A DNA stretch of 16,026 nucleotides from NCBI GenBank assembly GCA_031290815.1, contig JAISLO010000227.1:1-16026 (forward strand), read 5' to 3'. The stretch is from Synergistaceae bacterium (GTDB lineage: Bacteria > Synergistota > Synergistia > Synergistales > Synergistaceae). The number at the start of each line of letters is the position of its first letter. The stretch's first letter is position 1. The position numbers and the translations under genes were made by a program. This document shows, piece by piece, positions 8,065 through 14,787 of the stretch. The notes under the pieces were generated by a model. The model ran no database searches, was not told the origin of the DNA, and worked only from the letters and a program-made list of their open reading frames with translations.

Positions 8065-9022
8065 GCTGCCCGTACTCCTTGCGGCTCTCATAAGACTCGT
8101 AAGCCTTCACTATCTTCTGGACGATATCGTGCCTTACGACATCGTGGCTGGTGAGGTCGCAAAAAGCAATGCCTGGGATACCGCGCAGGATATCGCCTAT
8201 TGTCTTGAGCCCCGACTCCTTGCTGCCCGGCAGATCGACCTGAGTCACGTCCCCCGTCAGGACGGCCTTCGATCCGAGTCCCAGCCGCGTGAGAAACATC
8301 TTCATCTGCTCCCTTGTGGTGTTCTGCGCCTCATCCAGGATAATGAAGCTGTTGTTGAGAGTGCGCCCCCTCATGTACGCCAGAGGCGCTATTTCGATAA
8401 CGCCCTTCTCGATGTAACGGTTGAAACGTTCCGGCGGCAGCAGATCGTAAAAGGCGTCATAGAGCGGCCTTATGTAAGGCTGGACCTTCTCCAGGAGATC
8501 TCCGGGGAGATAACCCAAGTGTTCCCCGGCCTCGACGACCGGACGCACCAGCACGATCCTGTTTATCATAGACGCCTTGAGCGCCGCCGTCGCAACGGCG
8601 GCAGCCAGATATGTCTTGCCGGTGCCGGCGGGACCGACGGCGAAGACAACATCGCTTCGGCCGATCGCGTCGACGTACTCCTTTTGGCCGGCCGTGAAGG
8701 GACGCACCCTCTGACCCCTGTTGTTCAGGCAGATGGCCGAATCGAGCAGCGAGAGAACATCAGGCTTGTGTCCCGACGCCAGCACATCCAGCGCACATCT
8801 GACTTCCGCGATAGAGGGCCGCACTCCCCTTGCGGTCATCTCAGCAAACTGACCGAGGAGGTCTATCAAGCTGCCGGCAAGCACAGGATCGTCGTTCGGA
8901 ACGTGTATCTTCGAACCCCTGACAACTATTCGAAGTCCGAGACGGTCCTCGATGACGGAGATGATTTCGTCGCCCGTGCCGAGAAGTTTGGAGAGCAAGT
9001 CCTCCGACGGCATGGACGTCAC
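8033..9022 (-). CDS. phoH: PhoH-family ATPase (YbeZ-like)
   Basis: This is a cytoplasmic P-loop ATPase of the PhoH/YbeZ family, genetically tied to YbeY and RNA or ribosome metabolism. From the GTG at 9022 the product is 329 residues, close to the family norm. Walker A GPAGTGKT is at 130-137 and Walker B ILDEAQN at 228-234. The segments RPVVEAGE (160-167) and LTGDVTQVDLP (255-265) are typical. The frame is open up to 9130, but that would overlap nifU by 91 bases and add an unconserved N-terminus. The GTG at 9022 has GGAGGT 10 bases upstream (9033-9038). ATG at 9013 is the other candidate, with poorer spacing. The gene begins 17 bases after the nifU stop. Confidence 0.95.
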   Translation of the reverse strand: MTSMPSEDLLSKLLGTGDEIISVIEDRLGLRIVVRGSKIHVPNDDPVLAGSLIDLLGQFAEMTARGVRPSIAEVRCALDVLASGHKPDVLSLLDSAICLNNRGQRVRPFTAGQKEYVDAIGRSDVVFAVGPAGTGKTYLAAAVATAALKASMINRIVLVRPVVEAGEHLGYLPGDLLEKVQPYIRPLYDAFYDLLPPERFNRYIEKGVIEIAPLAYMRGRTLNNSFIILDEAQNTTREQMKMFLTRLGLGSKAVLTGDVTQVDLPGSKESGLKTIGDILRGIPGIAFCDLTSHDVVRHDIVQKIVKAYESYESRKEYGQHGEGSRELVS

Positions 9023-9032
9023 TACGGCGTTC

Positions 9033-9038
9033 ACCTCC
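9033..9038 (-). promoter_or_regulatory. Ribosome binding site that sets the phoH start
   Basis: GGAGGT lies 10 bases upstream of a GTG codon at 9022. It is the only strong site near the beginning of phoH. It argues for a GTG start over the long upstream frame, which runs into nifU, and over the ATG at 9013. Confidence 0.6.
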
Positions 9039-9039
9039 G

Positions 9040-9285
9040 CTATGCCCTGACTACCTCCCTCACCTCCGGGACGGAGCCCCGCACCACGTTTTCGACTATG
9101 TTGCGTATCGTCGCCTGAGCCCCGGGGCACCCGCAGCAGCCGCCGGTCAGCTGAACGCTCAAGACCCCGCTCTTCTCGTCAAACCCCACCAGGTCTATCC
9201 CGCCGCCATGGGACTCCAACATCGGGCGAATCTCCGCATCCACAACGTCCTTGATCCTGTCTATTATCTCCGGCATATTGTTCAT
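9040..9285 (-). CDS. NifU C-terminal-domain iron-sulfur protein
   Basis: Stand-alone NifU C-terminal domain (Nfu-type) proteins carry or deliver iron-sulfur clusters to apoproteins. From the ATG at 9285 the product is 81 residues, about the size of the single domain. The segment ESHGGGIDLVGF (24-35) and the motif LTGGCCGCPG (46-55) are diagnostic. Cys50 and Cys53 form the CxxC ligand pair, and a third cysteine sits at 51. The end, VPEVREVV, is typical. AGGAGGG lies 3-4 bases before ATG 9285, and ATG 9276 is possible with better spacing. A longer TTG start at 9345 would add an unconserved basic stretch and run through the candidate promoter. Partner proteins are not visible here. Confidence 0.92.
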   Translation of the reverse strand: MNNMPEIIDRIKDVVDAEIRPMLESHGGGIDLVGFDEKSGVLSVQLTGGCCGCPGAQATIRNIVENVVRGSVPEVREVVRA

Positions 9286-9303
9286 TACCCTCCTCTTTAC
9301 TGC

Positions 9304-9335
9304 TTTATACCATTTTGGTTTCAACCGATTGTCAA
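9304..9335 (-). promoter_or_regulatory. Candidate sigma-70-type promoter before nifU
   Basis: In the 66-base gap between mazG and nifU, minus strand, there is a perfect -35 box TTGACA (9330-9335) and an extended -10, TGG-TATAAA (hexamer 9304-9309). The spacer is 20 bases, longer than the usual 16-18. The predicted start would leave a leader of only about 12 bases before ATG 9285. The boxes are good and the geometry is not, so this is a moderate call. If real, it would allow nifU-phoH-pgpH-ybeY and later genes to be transcribed independently. Confidence 0.35.
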
Positions 9336-9351
9336 TGCCGCCCAAAATCCT

Positions 9352-10155
9352 TTAACTTTCAGCCGCTCTCTTTGCAGTTTGCCACATATCTTCGAGCTCA
9401 TCAAGCGACAGATCCTCAATTCTTATGTTTCTGCCGGCGGCCTGGGCCTCGACATTGCGAAACCGCTTCGAGAACTTTTTGTTGGCCGACTGAAGCGCGC
9501 TCTCAGGATCGATTTCCAGGTGCCTCGCCAAGTTGACCGCGGCGAAGAGAACATCCCCCAACTCCTCCTGACATGCGCCGAGATCCGCTCGCTCGACCTC
9601 TGCCCTCAGCTCGTCCAATTCCTCCAAGACCTTGGCCTTCACGGAGTCGATGTCGTCCTGCGGCCAGTCGAAACCCTTTTTCGCGGCCCGTTCCTGCATC
9701 CTGAGCGAACGCAGAAGCGACGGCATCCCCCTGGGGATCCCAGCCATAGCCGACTTGTCCTCGTTGCGGCCAGCGCGCTCCGACGCCTTTATTGCCTCCC
9801 AGTTGCGGCTCACGTCGCCGGCATCCCTGACCCGCACGTCGCCGAAAACGTGAGGATGTCTGTTGATGAGCTTTGCGCAGATCGCTCTCGTGACATCACC
9901 TATGCCGAACATTCCAAGCTCGGAGGCCACCGCTGACACAAAAATCACTTGAAGCAGGACATCCCCGCACTCCTCGCAGATTTCCCTCGGCGACCCGTCC
10001 TCGATGGCTTCCACCAGCTCATAGGACTCCTCTATGATATACCTGCGCAGGCTGTCCAAGGTCTGTTCGGCATCCCAGGGACACCCGCCAGGAGATCGCA
10101 GTCTCCGCAATATTTCGACTAGATCGCCGAAGGTCTCGGCGCCGGGCTCGCACAA
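9352..10155 (-). CDS. mazG: Nucleoside triphosphate pyrophosphohydrolase MazG
   Basis: MazG hydrolyses (d)NTPs, including aberrant ones, to monophosphates and pyrophosphate. The 267-residue product is the size of E. coli MazG (263) and has both repeats. The first has CPWD at 25-28, EESYE at 42-46 and EECGD at 61-65. The second has EELDE at 179-183 and EELGD at 197-201. These acidic motifs bind magnesium. KFSKRF at 227-232 is also typical. The start is TTG at 10155 with GGGGAG 8 bases upstream (10164-10169); no ATG is near. It follows mfd by 83 bases with a promoter-like signal between them. B. subtilis YabN, at the same place after mfd, has an extra methylase-like N-terminal domain that is absent here. 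Confidence 0.96.
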   Translation of the reverse strand: MCEPGAETFGDLVEILRRLRSPGGCPWDAEQTLDSLRRYIIEESYELVEAIEDGSPREICEECGDVLLQVIFVSAVASELGMFGIGDVTRAICAKLINRHPHVFGDVRVRDAGDVSRNWEAIKASERAGRNEDKSAMAGIPRGMPSLLRSLRMQERAAKKGFDWPQDDIDSVKAKVLEELDELRAEVERADLGACQEELGDVLFAAVNLARHLEIDPESALQSANKKFSKRFRNVEAQAAGRNIRIEDLSLDELEDMWQTAKRAAES

Positions 10156-10184
10156 AATACGCTCTCCCCTCTCTTCTTTGCGCT

Positions 10185-10214
10185 ATTGTACCAGATATTA
10201 CAGTATTTTTTCGA
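10185..10214 (-). promoter_or_regulatory. Candidate sigma-70-type promoter before mazG
   Basis: The 83-base gap after mfd contains, on the minus strand, an extended -10 TGG-TACAAT (hexamer 10185-10190) and a -35-like TCGAAA (10209-10214, four of six consensus bases) with an 18-base spacer. Transcription would start near 10178, leaving a leader of about 23 bases that includes the GGGGAG ribosome site. This is a reasonable internal promoter inside the long co-directional series. Confidence 0.45.
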
Positions 10215-10238
10215 CGGTCAGGCGGATTTACGACAAAA

Positions 10239-13200
10239 TTATGCCGATTCGGTTTGAGCCCCGAGGTATGACAGGAGTTTCCTGAGCGCGTCATGCCCCC
10301 CCGGCCCCAGAAATCCGCCGGTCTTCCTGAACCACCCATTGGGGGGCGCGGATCCGGCCAGCGGTCCTTTGGAATCCAGCTGCACGACGGTTTCATCTCT
10401 CCGAAAGAAGATCTTCGATATGCCTTTTTCCGGACCGATTATCCTGGCCCTCGATACGTCGAACAAAAAGCTCAGCACGGCCGGCATCGGTCCGAATCTG
10501 TCCACGGTCTCGGCAGCGAGCTCGTCGAGCACAGTCAGATTCTGAGCCCACAGAAGCTTTCTGTAGAGCGCTACCCTGATGCTCTCGTGAGGCAAGTAGT
10601 CCGCCGGTATCGCGGACGGAACGCCAACCTCGACCTGCGTCCGCTCCCTGCCGCAACCCTTGGCCTTGAGTATCGCCTCCTCCAGAAGGTCGCAGTACCG
10701 CTGAAAACCGACCCTTCCGAGATTGCCGTGCTGTGCCGTTCCGACGAGCTCGCCCCCTCCCCGGATCTCCAGGTCGCGCTTCGCGAGTTCGTAACCCGCC
10801 CCGAACTCCCCGAGGGCGGCTATGGCTTCGAGGCGTTCGGACGCCTCCTTCGTCAGCGCGGCGTCCTTCGGATATAAAAATAGAGCGAATGCTTGTTCGC
10901 TCCTGCGCCCGACCCTGCCCCTGAGTTGGTGCATCTGGGCGAGACCCAGCTCTTGCGCGTCGCTGACTATCAGGGTGTTCGCCCTGGGCATATCCAGCCC
11001 GCTCTCGACTATTGTCGTGCAGACTATCATATCGAGTTCGCCGGAGACAAATTTGTACATCGTTTCCTTCAAGTCCTTCTCGGGCATCCTGCCGTGAGCT
11101 ATGGATATGCGGAGCTTGGGAAAGAGGCGTCTCATCATCATCGCCTCGCGCTCTATGGTCTGTATGCGGTTGTGAACGTAGAATACCTGCCCCCCCCTGG
11201 AATACTCCCTGATGACGGCATTTTTGACAAACTCCTCCGACCAGGGACCGACCGCCGTTATCACGGGAAGGCGTTTTCCGGGGGGATTCTCCAGGATGGA
11301 CAAGTCCCTCAGTCCGGAGAGGGACATGTGAAGCGAACGCGGAATGGGGGTAGCGGAGAGCATCAGAACGTCGACGGACGGATAGAGGTTTTTCAGGTGC
11401 TCCTTGTGCATCACGCCGAAACGATGCTCCTCGTCCACTATTACCAGCCCGAGGTCCTTGAAGGACACCCCGCCGCCGAGCAGGCGGTGCGTGCCTATCA
11501 GCACGTCCACCTTGCCCTCCGCGACATCTTCCAGAATTTTCTTCTGCCTCGGCTGCGTCACGAAGCGGGACACGACCTCGACCCTCACGCCGAATGGATC
11601 GAATCGGGAGCTCCAGGCGTCATAATGCTGCTGGGAGAGGAGAGTGGTCGGCGCCATCAGAGCGACCTGCCTGCCCTCGAACACGCACATGGCCGCGCCG
11701 CGAAGAGCGACCTCTGTCTTGCCAAAACAGACGTCTCCGACCAGAAGTCGGTCCATCGGAACAGAACGCCTCATGTCGCGCGTCACGTCGTCTATCGCCC
11801 TGAGCTGGTCCTCCGTCTCCCTGTAGGGAAACGTGCGCTCGAACTCGGCCTCCTGCTCGGCGTCCCCAGTGAATGCGTGTCCCACAGACACCTCGCGCTT
11901 TGCGTAAACTTCGACAAGGTATCTGGCCGTTTCCTCCGCCTGCTCCCTTGCCCTCATGGACATCTTCTTCCAGTGGCCGCCGCGCAGGCTGTCGGCCGTC
12001 GGTTCGGCCCCAGGATACGTCGTGTAAAGCGATATCCTGTTGAAGTGCATCACGGGGATCTTCAGCCTACTGGCCTCGGCGTACTCCAGCACGAGATACT
12101 CCTGCACTCCATCCGGGCCGTCGATCTGTTCCGATCCCATATACCTCGCGACTCCGTAGTCCTCGTGAACCACCCACTGTCCGGGCAGAAACCGGTCCCG
12201 CCAGTCGAGCGGCACGGCGCGCTCCGCCTGAACGCTTGATACGGACAGCCCGGAGACCTCCACGTCCCCTATCACTGCCATCCCTGCTCCTGAGTCCGCA
12301 AAGCCCTCGGATATCGAACCTCGTTCGGCCCCATATCCAAGCGACTCGGCCCACTGCCGGGGCTGTTCAACCTCGGACAGGAGACAGACGGATATGCCGC
12401 GGGACTCTAGGTCGGAGCAGTACGATTCGAGGTCCCTCCTTCTGCCACGAAAATTAGGAAGGCCGGTTATGCGGGTTCTGTATTCCGCGCCGGCCACTTT
12501 CGACGTGACTCTAAGCCTTGGATAGAGGGAGAGGACCCCGCCGACGTTACGCCAATCCGCCGTTTCGCCGCCGAGTGAAACGTCGTGCCGGACCCCGGCC
12601 GACATCCAGGCGTAGTTCTCGGCGGCGTTCTCCAAATCGCTAGGTTCAAAAAACAATACGTGAAGGTCGGGGGGCAAAAAATCTCGGAGCTCGGCTTTCT
12701 TTCTTGACGAGAGCGCATGCACCACGGCTTGAGTCAGGCTTTTGACGCTTCTCTGAGTATCCGTCGCGAAGAATCTCATGCTCTCTATGTCGTCGTCGAA
12801 GAACTCTACCCTCGTCGGATTCGCATCCTTGGGGTCGAAGAAGTCCACGATGCCGCCCCTGTACGTGAACTGTCCCGGCGACCAGACGATATCCGTCTTC
12901 TCGTATCCCTTGCCTCCGAGCCACTCCAGCAGGCGGGTTCTTCCTATCGCGGATCCGATGTCGAGCGCCAATCTGTCTCCGCCCAGCGAGAACGGCCCCA
13001 TGAGAGCGCCAGGCGTCGCGACGAGCACGCCGCCATTCGAGCTCCATCTGTGCATCGCTTCGCCTCGCTCTGCCTTTTGAGCCTCCAGCATGTGGGGATC
13101 GTCAGCACAGGACGCTATCGCGATCTCCGGGATGAGGGACGTGCGCGGCACATCGGCGATCGCCCTCATCGAATCGGCGTCGGACAGGAAATCCCTGGCC

Positions 13201-13349
13201 ATCCTCGAATTGGGAAGGACGGCCAAAAGCGGCCGAGCAAAACCTCTGCACAGCCACGGTCTGGCGGCCCCTCCGACCGGCAGGTGGATCGCCGCGTTTC
13301 TCCGCCACAGCGACGCGTCAAACGACACGAGGCAGTCGCCGCCGCTCAT
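10239..13349 (-). CDS. mfd: Transcription-repair coupling factor Mfd
   Basis: Mfd is a DNA translocase that removes RNA polymerase stalled at lesions and recruits UvrA. From the ATG at 13349 the product is 1036 residues, shorter than E. coli Mfd (1148). A UvrB-homology N-terminal module covers about 1-300, with the conserved TYRGGIVDFF at 162-171. The CarD-type RNA polymerase interaction domain is at about 383-450 (GQWVVHEDYGVARY at 390-403). The helicase core is at about 515-880, with Walker A GDVCFGKT at 538-545, DEEH at 639-642, SATPIPR at 665-671 and GRVGR at 811-815. A TRCF C-terminal domain follows at about 910-1000. Walker A has Cys at 541, where Gly is usual. The frame is open to 13424, inside pth. 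ATG 13349 has GAGGA 7 bases upstream and begins 10 bases after the pth stop. Confidence 0.96.
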   Translation of the reverse strand: MSGGDCLVSFDASLWRRNAAIHLPVGGAARPWLCRGFARPLLAVLPNSRMARDFLSDADSMRAIADVPRTSLIPEIAIASCADDPHMLEAQKAERGEAMHRWSSNGGVLVATPGALMGPFSLGGDRLALDIGSAIGRTRLLEWLGGKGYEKTDIVWSPGQFTYRGGIVDFFDPKDANPTRVEFFDDDIESMRFFATDTQRSVKSLTQAVVHALSSRKKAELRDFLPPDLHVLFFEPSDLENAAENYAWMSAGVRHDVSLGGETADWRNVGGVLSLYPRLRVTSKVAGAEYRTRITGLPNFRGRRRDLESYCSDLESRGISVCLLSEVEQPRQWAESLGYGAERGSISEGFADSGAGMAVIGDVEVSGLSVSSVQAERAVPLDWRDRFLPGQWVVHEDYGVARYMGSEQIDGPDGVQEYLVLEYAEASRLKIPVMHFNRISLYTTYPGAEPTADSLRGGHWKKMSMRAREQAEETARYLVEVYAKREVSVGHAFTGDAEQEAEFERTFPYRETEDQLRAIDDVTRDMRRSVPMDRLLVGDVCFGKTEVALRGAAMCVFEGRQVALMAPTTLLSQQHYDAWSSRFDPFGVRVEVVSRFVTQPRQKKILEDVAEGKVDVLIGTHRLLGGGVSFKDLGLVIVDEEHRFGVMHKEHLKNLYPSVDVLMLSATPIPRSLHMSLSGLRDLSILENPPGKRLPVITAVGPWSEEFVKNAVIREYSRGGQVFYVHNRIQTIEREAMMMRRLFPKLRISIAHGRMPEKDLKETMYKFVSGELDMIVCTTIVESGLDMPRANTLIVSDAQELGLAQMHQLRGRVGRRSEQAFALFLYPKDAALTKEASERLEAIAALGEFGAGYELAKRDLEIRGGGELVGTAQHGNLGRVGFQRYCDLLEEAILKAKGCGRERTQVEVGVPSAIPADYLPHESIRVALYRKLLWAQNLTVLDELAAETVDRFGPMPAVLSFLFDVSRARIIGPEKGISKIFFRRDETVVQLDSKGPLAGSAPPNGWFRKTGGFLGPGGHDALRKLLSYLGAQTESA

Positions 13350-13356
13350 GTCCTTA

Positions 13357-13361
13357 TCCTC
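13357..13361 (-). promoter_or_regulatory. Ribosome binding site that sets the mfd start
   Basis: GAGGA lies 7 bases upstream of the ATG at 13349 and overlaps the pth stop codon. It favours this start over in-frame ATGs at 13388 and 13424, which lie inside pth. Confidence 0.5.
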
Positions 13362-13926
13362 AGTCGTGAACCTGCGTCGTAAAGCCATCTCCCGCAACGC
13401 CCCCTGCCCACTTGAGGAGGCCATCCCACGCCATGTCCTCTATCTCGGGCCAGAGCTCCCTCTGTTCCTTAGGAAACTTTCCCAGCACCCAGTCCCGAAT
13501 ATCCACGCGCGGCTCGGGCGCTCCTACCCCTATTCGCATCCGGGGGACATCGAGCGTACCAAGCGCCCCGAGTATCGAGGCCATGCCCTTCTGACCGCCC
13601 GCCGACCCCGTGGATCTGTACCTGAGCTTTCCAAATGGAAGAGCGGCGTCGTCAAAGAACACCAGCACATCAGCCGGCGAGACGTCAAAATACCGCGCCG
13701 CCTCGAGTACGGATTTCCCGCTCAGGTTCATGTACGTGTAAGGCTTCAAAAAAATCGCCTTTGTCCCGTCCGGTGTTTCGGCACGCCAAAATGCCCCGCC
13801 GAACTTCATGCGGGGCGCTTCGAGTCCTAATCTCCTGACGAAGGAATCAACTACAAGCCAGCCTGCGTTGTGCCTGCTCCATGCGTATTCGGGGCCCGGG
13901 TTTCCCAACCCCACTACCATCCTCAA
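13360..13926 (-). CDS. pth: Peptidyl-tRNA hydrolase
   Basis: Pth cleaves peptidyl-tRNAs released by stalled ribosomes, recycling the tRNA. From the TTG at 13926 the product is 188 residues and begins MRMVVGLGNPG, the family's usual N-terminus. Residues matching the E. coli active site are Asn9 (N10), His19 in RHNAGW (H20), Asn67 in YMNLSG (N68) and Asp92 in DDAALPFG (D93). The loop that reads GHNG in E. coli reads GQKG here, so the residue aligned with N114 is Lys113. TTG 13926 has GGGGG 7 bases upstream. ATG 13920 would have only an adjacent GAGG, and ATG 13956 adds an unconserved extension. Its position between rplY and mfd matches the ctc-pth-mfd order of Bacillus. Confidence 0.94.
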   Translation of the reverse strand: MRMVVGLGNPGPEYAWSRHNAGWLVVDSFVRRLGLEAPRMKFGGAFWRAETPDGTKAIFLKPYTYMNLSGKSVLEAARYFDVSPADVLVFFDDAALPFGKLRYRSTGSAGGQKGMASILGALGTLDVPRMRIGVGAPEPRVDIRDWVLGKFPKEQRELWPEIEDMAWDGLLKWAGGVAGDGFTTQVHD

Positions 13927-13933
13927 AACGATT

Positions 13934-13938
13934 CCCCC
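13934..13938 (-). promoter_or_regulatory. Ribosome binding site that sets the pth start
   Basis: GGGGG (followed by A) lies 7 bases upstream of TTG 13926. Together with the family N-terminus M-R-M-V-V-G-L-G-N it supports a TTG start two codons before the ATG at 13920. Confidence 0.5.
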
Positions 13939-13954
13939 ATGCGAACCAGAGAAC

Positions 13955-13971
13955 AAAACCGGGAAGCCGGC
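13955..13971 (-). terminator. Weak terminator-like hairpin after rplY
   Basis: On the minus strand GCCGG-CTTC-CCGGT forms a 5-pair hairpin (one G-T pair) followed by TTTTGTT. It sits in the 81-base gap between rplY and pth. The stem is short for an intrinsic terminator. If active it would only reduce read-through, letting the ribosomal protein gene be expressed more than pth and mfd. Confidence 0.22.
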
Positions 13972-14007
13972 GTTAAATCATGCCATCCCTGATCAGCGTC
14001 TCCCCTT

Positions 14008-14667
14008 CTACTCTTCCTCCTTGTGCTTGCCCTTGCCCACGACCTCCACCTCGGTGTTCTCCTCGCCGGATTCCTCCTTAGGCGTATCGGTCATGGACTT
14101 GGGCCTGGTCACCAGCAGGACTATCTCGTCCTGAGACGACAGGAGCTCCGCGCTCTCTGGAAGTTCGAGATCCTTCATGAAAACCTCGCTTCCCATCCCC
14201 ATCTTGGCCGCGTCGAGGACTATCTCCGACGGTATTTCTCGGGGCAGGACCATTATCTCGACCTCGCGGACCGGCTGTTCGAGCACTCCGCCCATCTTGA
14301 CCCCGGCGCATATCTCCTTGTTCACAACGCGGACAGGTATGGCCACTTTGACCTTGCGTCCCTTTACGAGCTGATAGAGGTCTATATGCAGTATTTTTTG
14401 AGTGATCACATGGCGCTGTACATCGCGGAGCAGAGCCATCTCCACCCTGCCATCCGGCATCTCGAGGTCGATCATGCAGGTCTCCCAGTTTGGGGAATCC
14501 GTCACGACGGAGATATCTTTCGCGAGTACCTCTCCGACAATGCCCTCCTTGTATTCCGGGCCGTAAAAAACGGCCGGAATGATCCCGCTCGAACGAAGCT
14601 TGCGGCAAAATCCCTTGCCCGCCGACTCGCGTTTTGAAAACTTTATCTTTGCTTCTTTAACTGCCAT
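14008..14667 (-). CDS. rplY: 50S ribosomal protein L25, CTC/TL5 type
   Basis: L25 binds 5S rRNA in the large subunit. The long form (CTC in Bacillus, TL5 in Thermus) has a second domain and is often linked to general stress. The 219-residue product has the 5S-binding domain at about 1-92, with SGIIPAVFYG at 27-36 and HIDLYQL at 94-100. The TL5/CTC beta domain is at about 101-187. A charged tail of about 30 residues (E and K rich) ends the protein. The ATG at 14667 has a strong AAGGAGG site 8 bases upstream (14676-14682). The 120-base gap before it has a -10-like TATTAT (14689-14694) and a weak -35, but the resulting leader would be too short for a confident promoter. The order after prs is as in gcaD-prs-ctc. 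Confidence 0.96.
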   Translation of the reverse strand: MAVKEAKIKFSKRESAGKGFCRKLRSSGIIPAVFYGPEYKEGIVGEVLAKDISVVTDSPNWETCMIDLEMPDGRVEMALLRDVQRHVITQKILHIDLYQLVKGRKVKVAIPVRVVNKEICAGVKMGGVLEQPVREVEIMVLPREIPSEIVLDAAKMGMGSEVFMKDLELPESAELLSSQDEIVLLVTRPKSMTDTPKEESGEENTEVEVVGKGKHKEEE

Positions 14668-14787
14668 TTATTTCTCCTCCTTAAAAAAATAATACAGTCA
14701 AAAACGAGAAAATGCCGATCTGACGCAGAGGCCCTGGGACGCTGTTCAAGGGTTTCTCCGGCGGTTTAGGGCAAAACACGGCACCCC

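Noticed and set aside
8063..9118. 351-codon plus-strand open frame opposite phoH
   Set aside because: It mirrors phoH almost exactly; composition and lack of motifs mark it as a shadow frame.
9286..9345. Upstream extension of the NifU-domain protein to 9345
   Set aside because: It would start at TTG without a good ribosome site, adds an unconserved basic stretch and would cover the promoter-like boxes.
10893..12239. 448-codon plus-strand open frame opposite mfd
   Set aside because: It lies wholly antisense to the conserved helicase core of mfd. Its translation is rich in H, R, G and P with no family likeness, as expected from the reverse frame of GC-rich coding sequence.
14078..14608. 176-codon minus-strand frame inside rplY
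   Set aside because: A +1 shadow of a well-conserved L25 gene; it shows no independent start signal.
14682..14718. Promoter before rplY (TATTAT with TCGGCA 18 bases upstream)
   Set aside because: The start would fall on the ribosome binding site, leaving almost no leader; the -35 is poor. Mentioned in the rplY entry only.
14668..14787. Possible riboswitch or L25 leader in the prs-rplY gap
   Set aside because: Only scattered short pairings and an A/T-rich run are visible; no recognisable riboswitch core or ribosomal leader fold.
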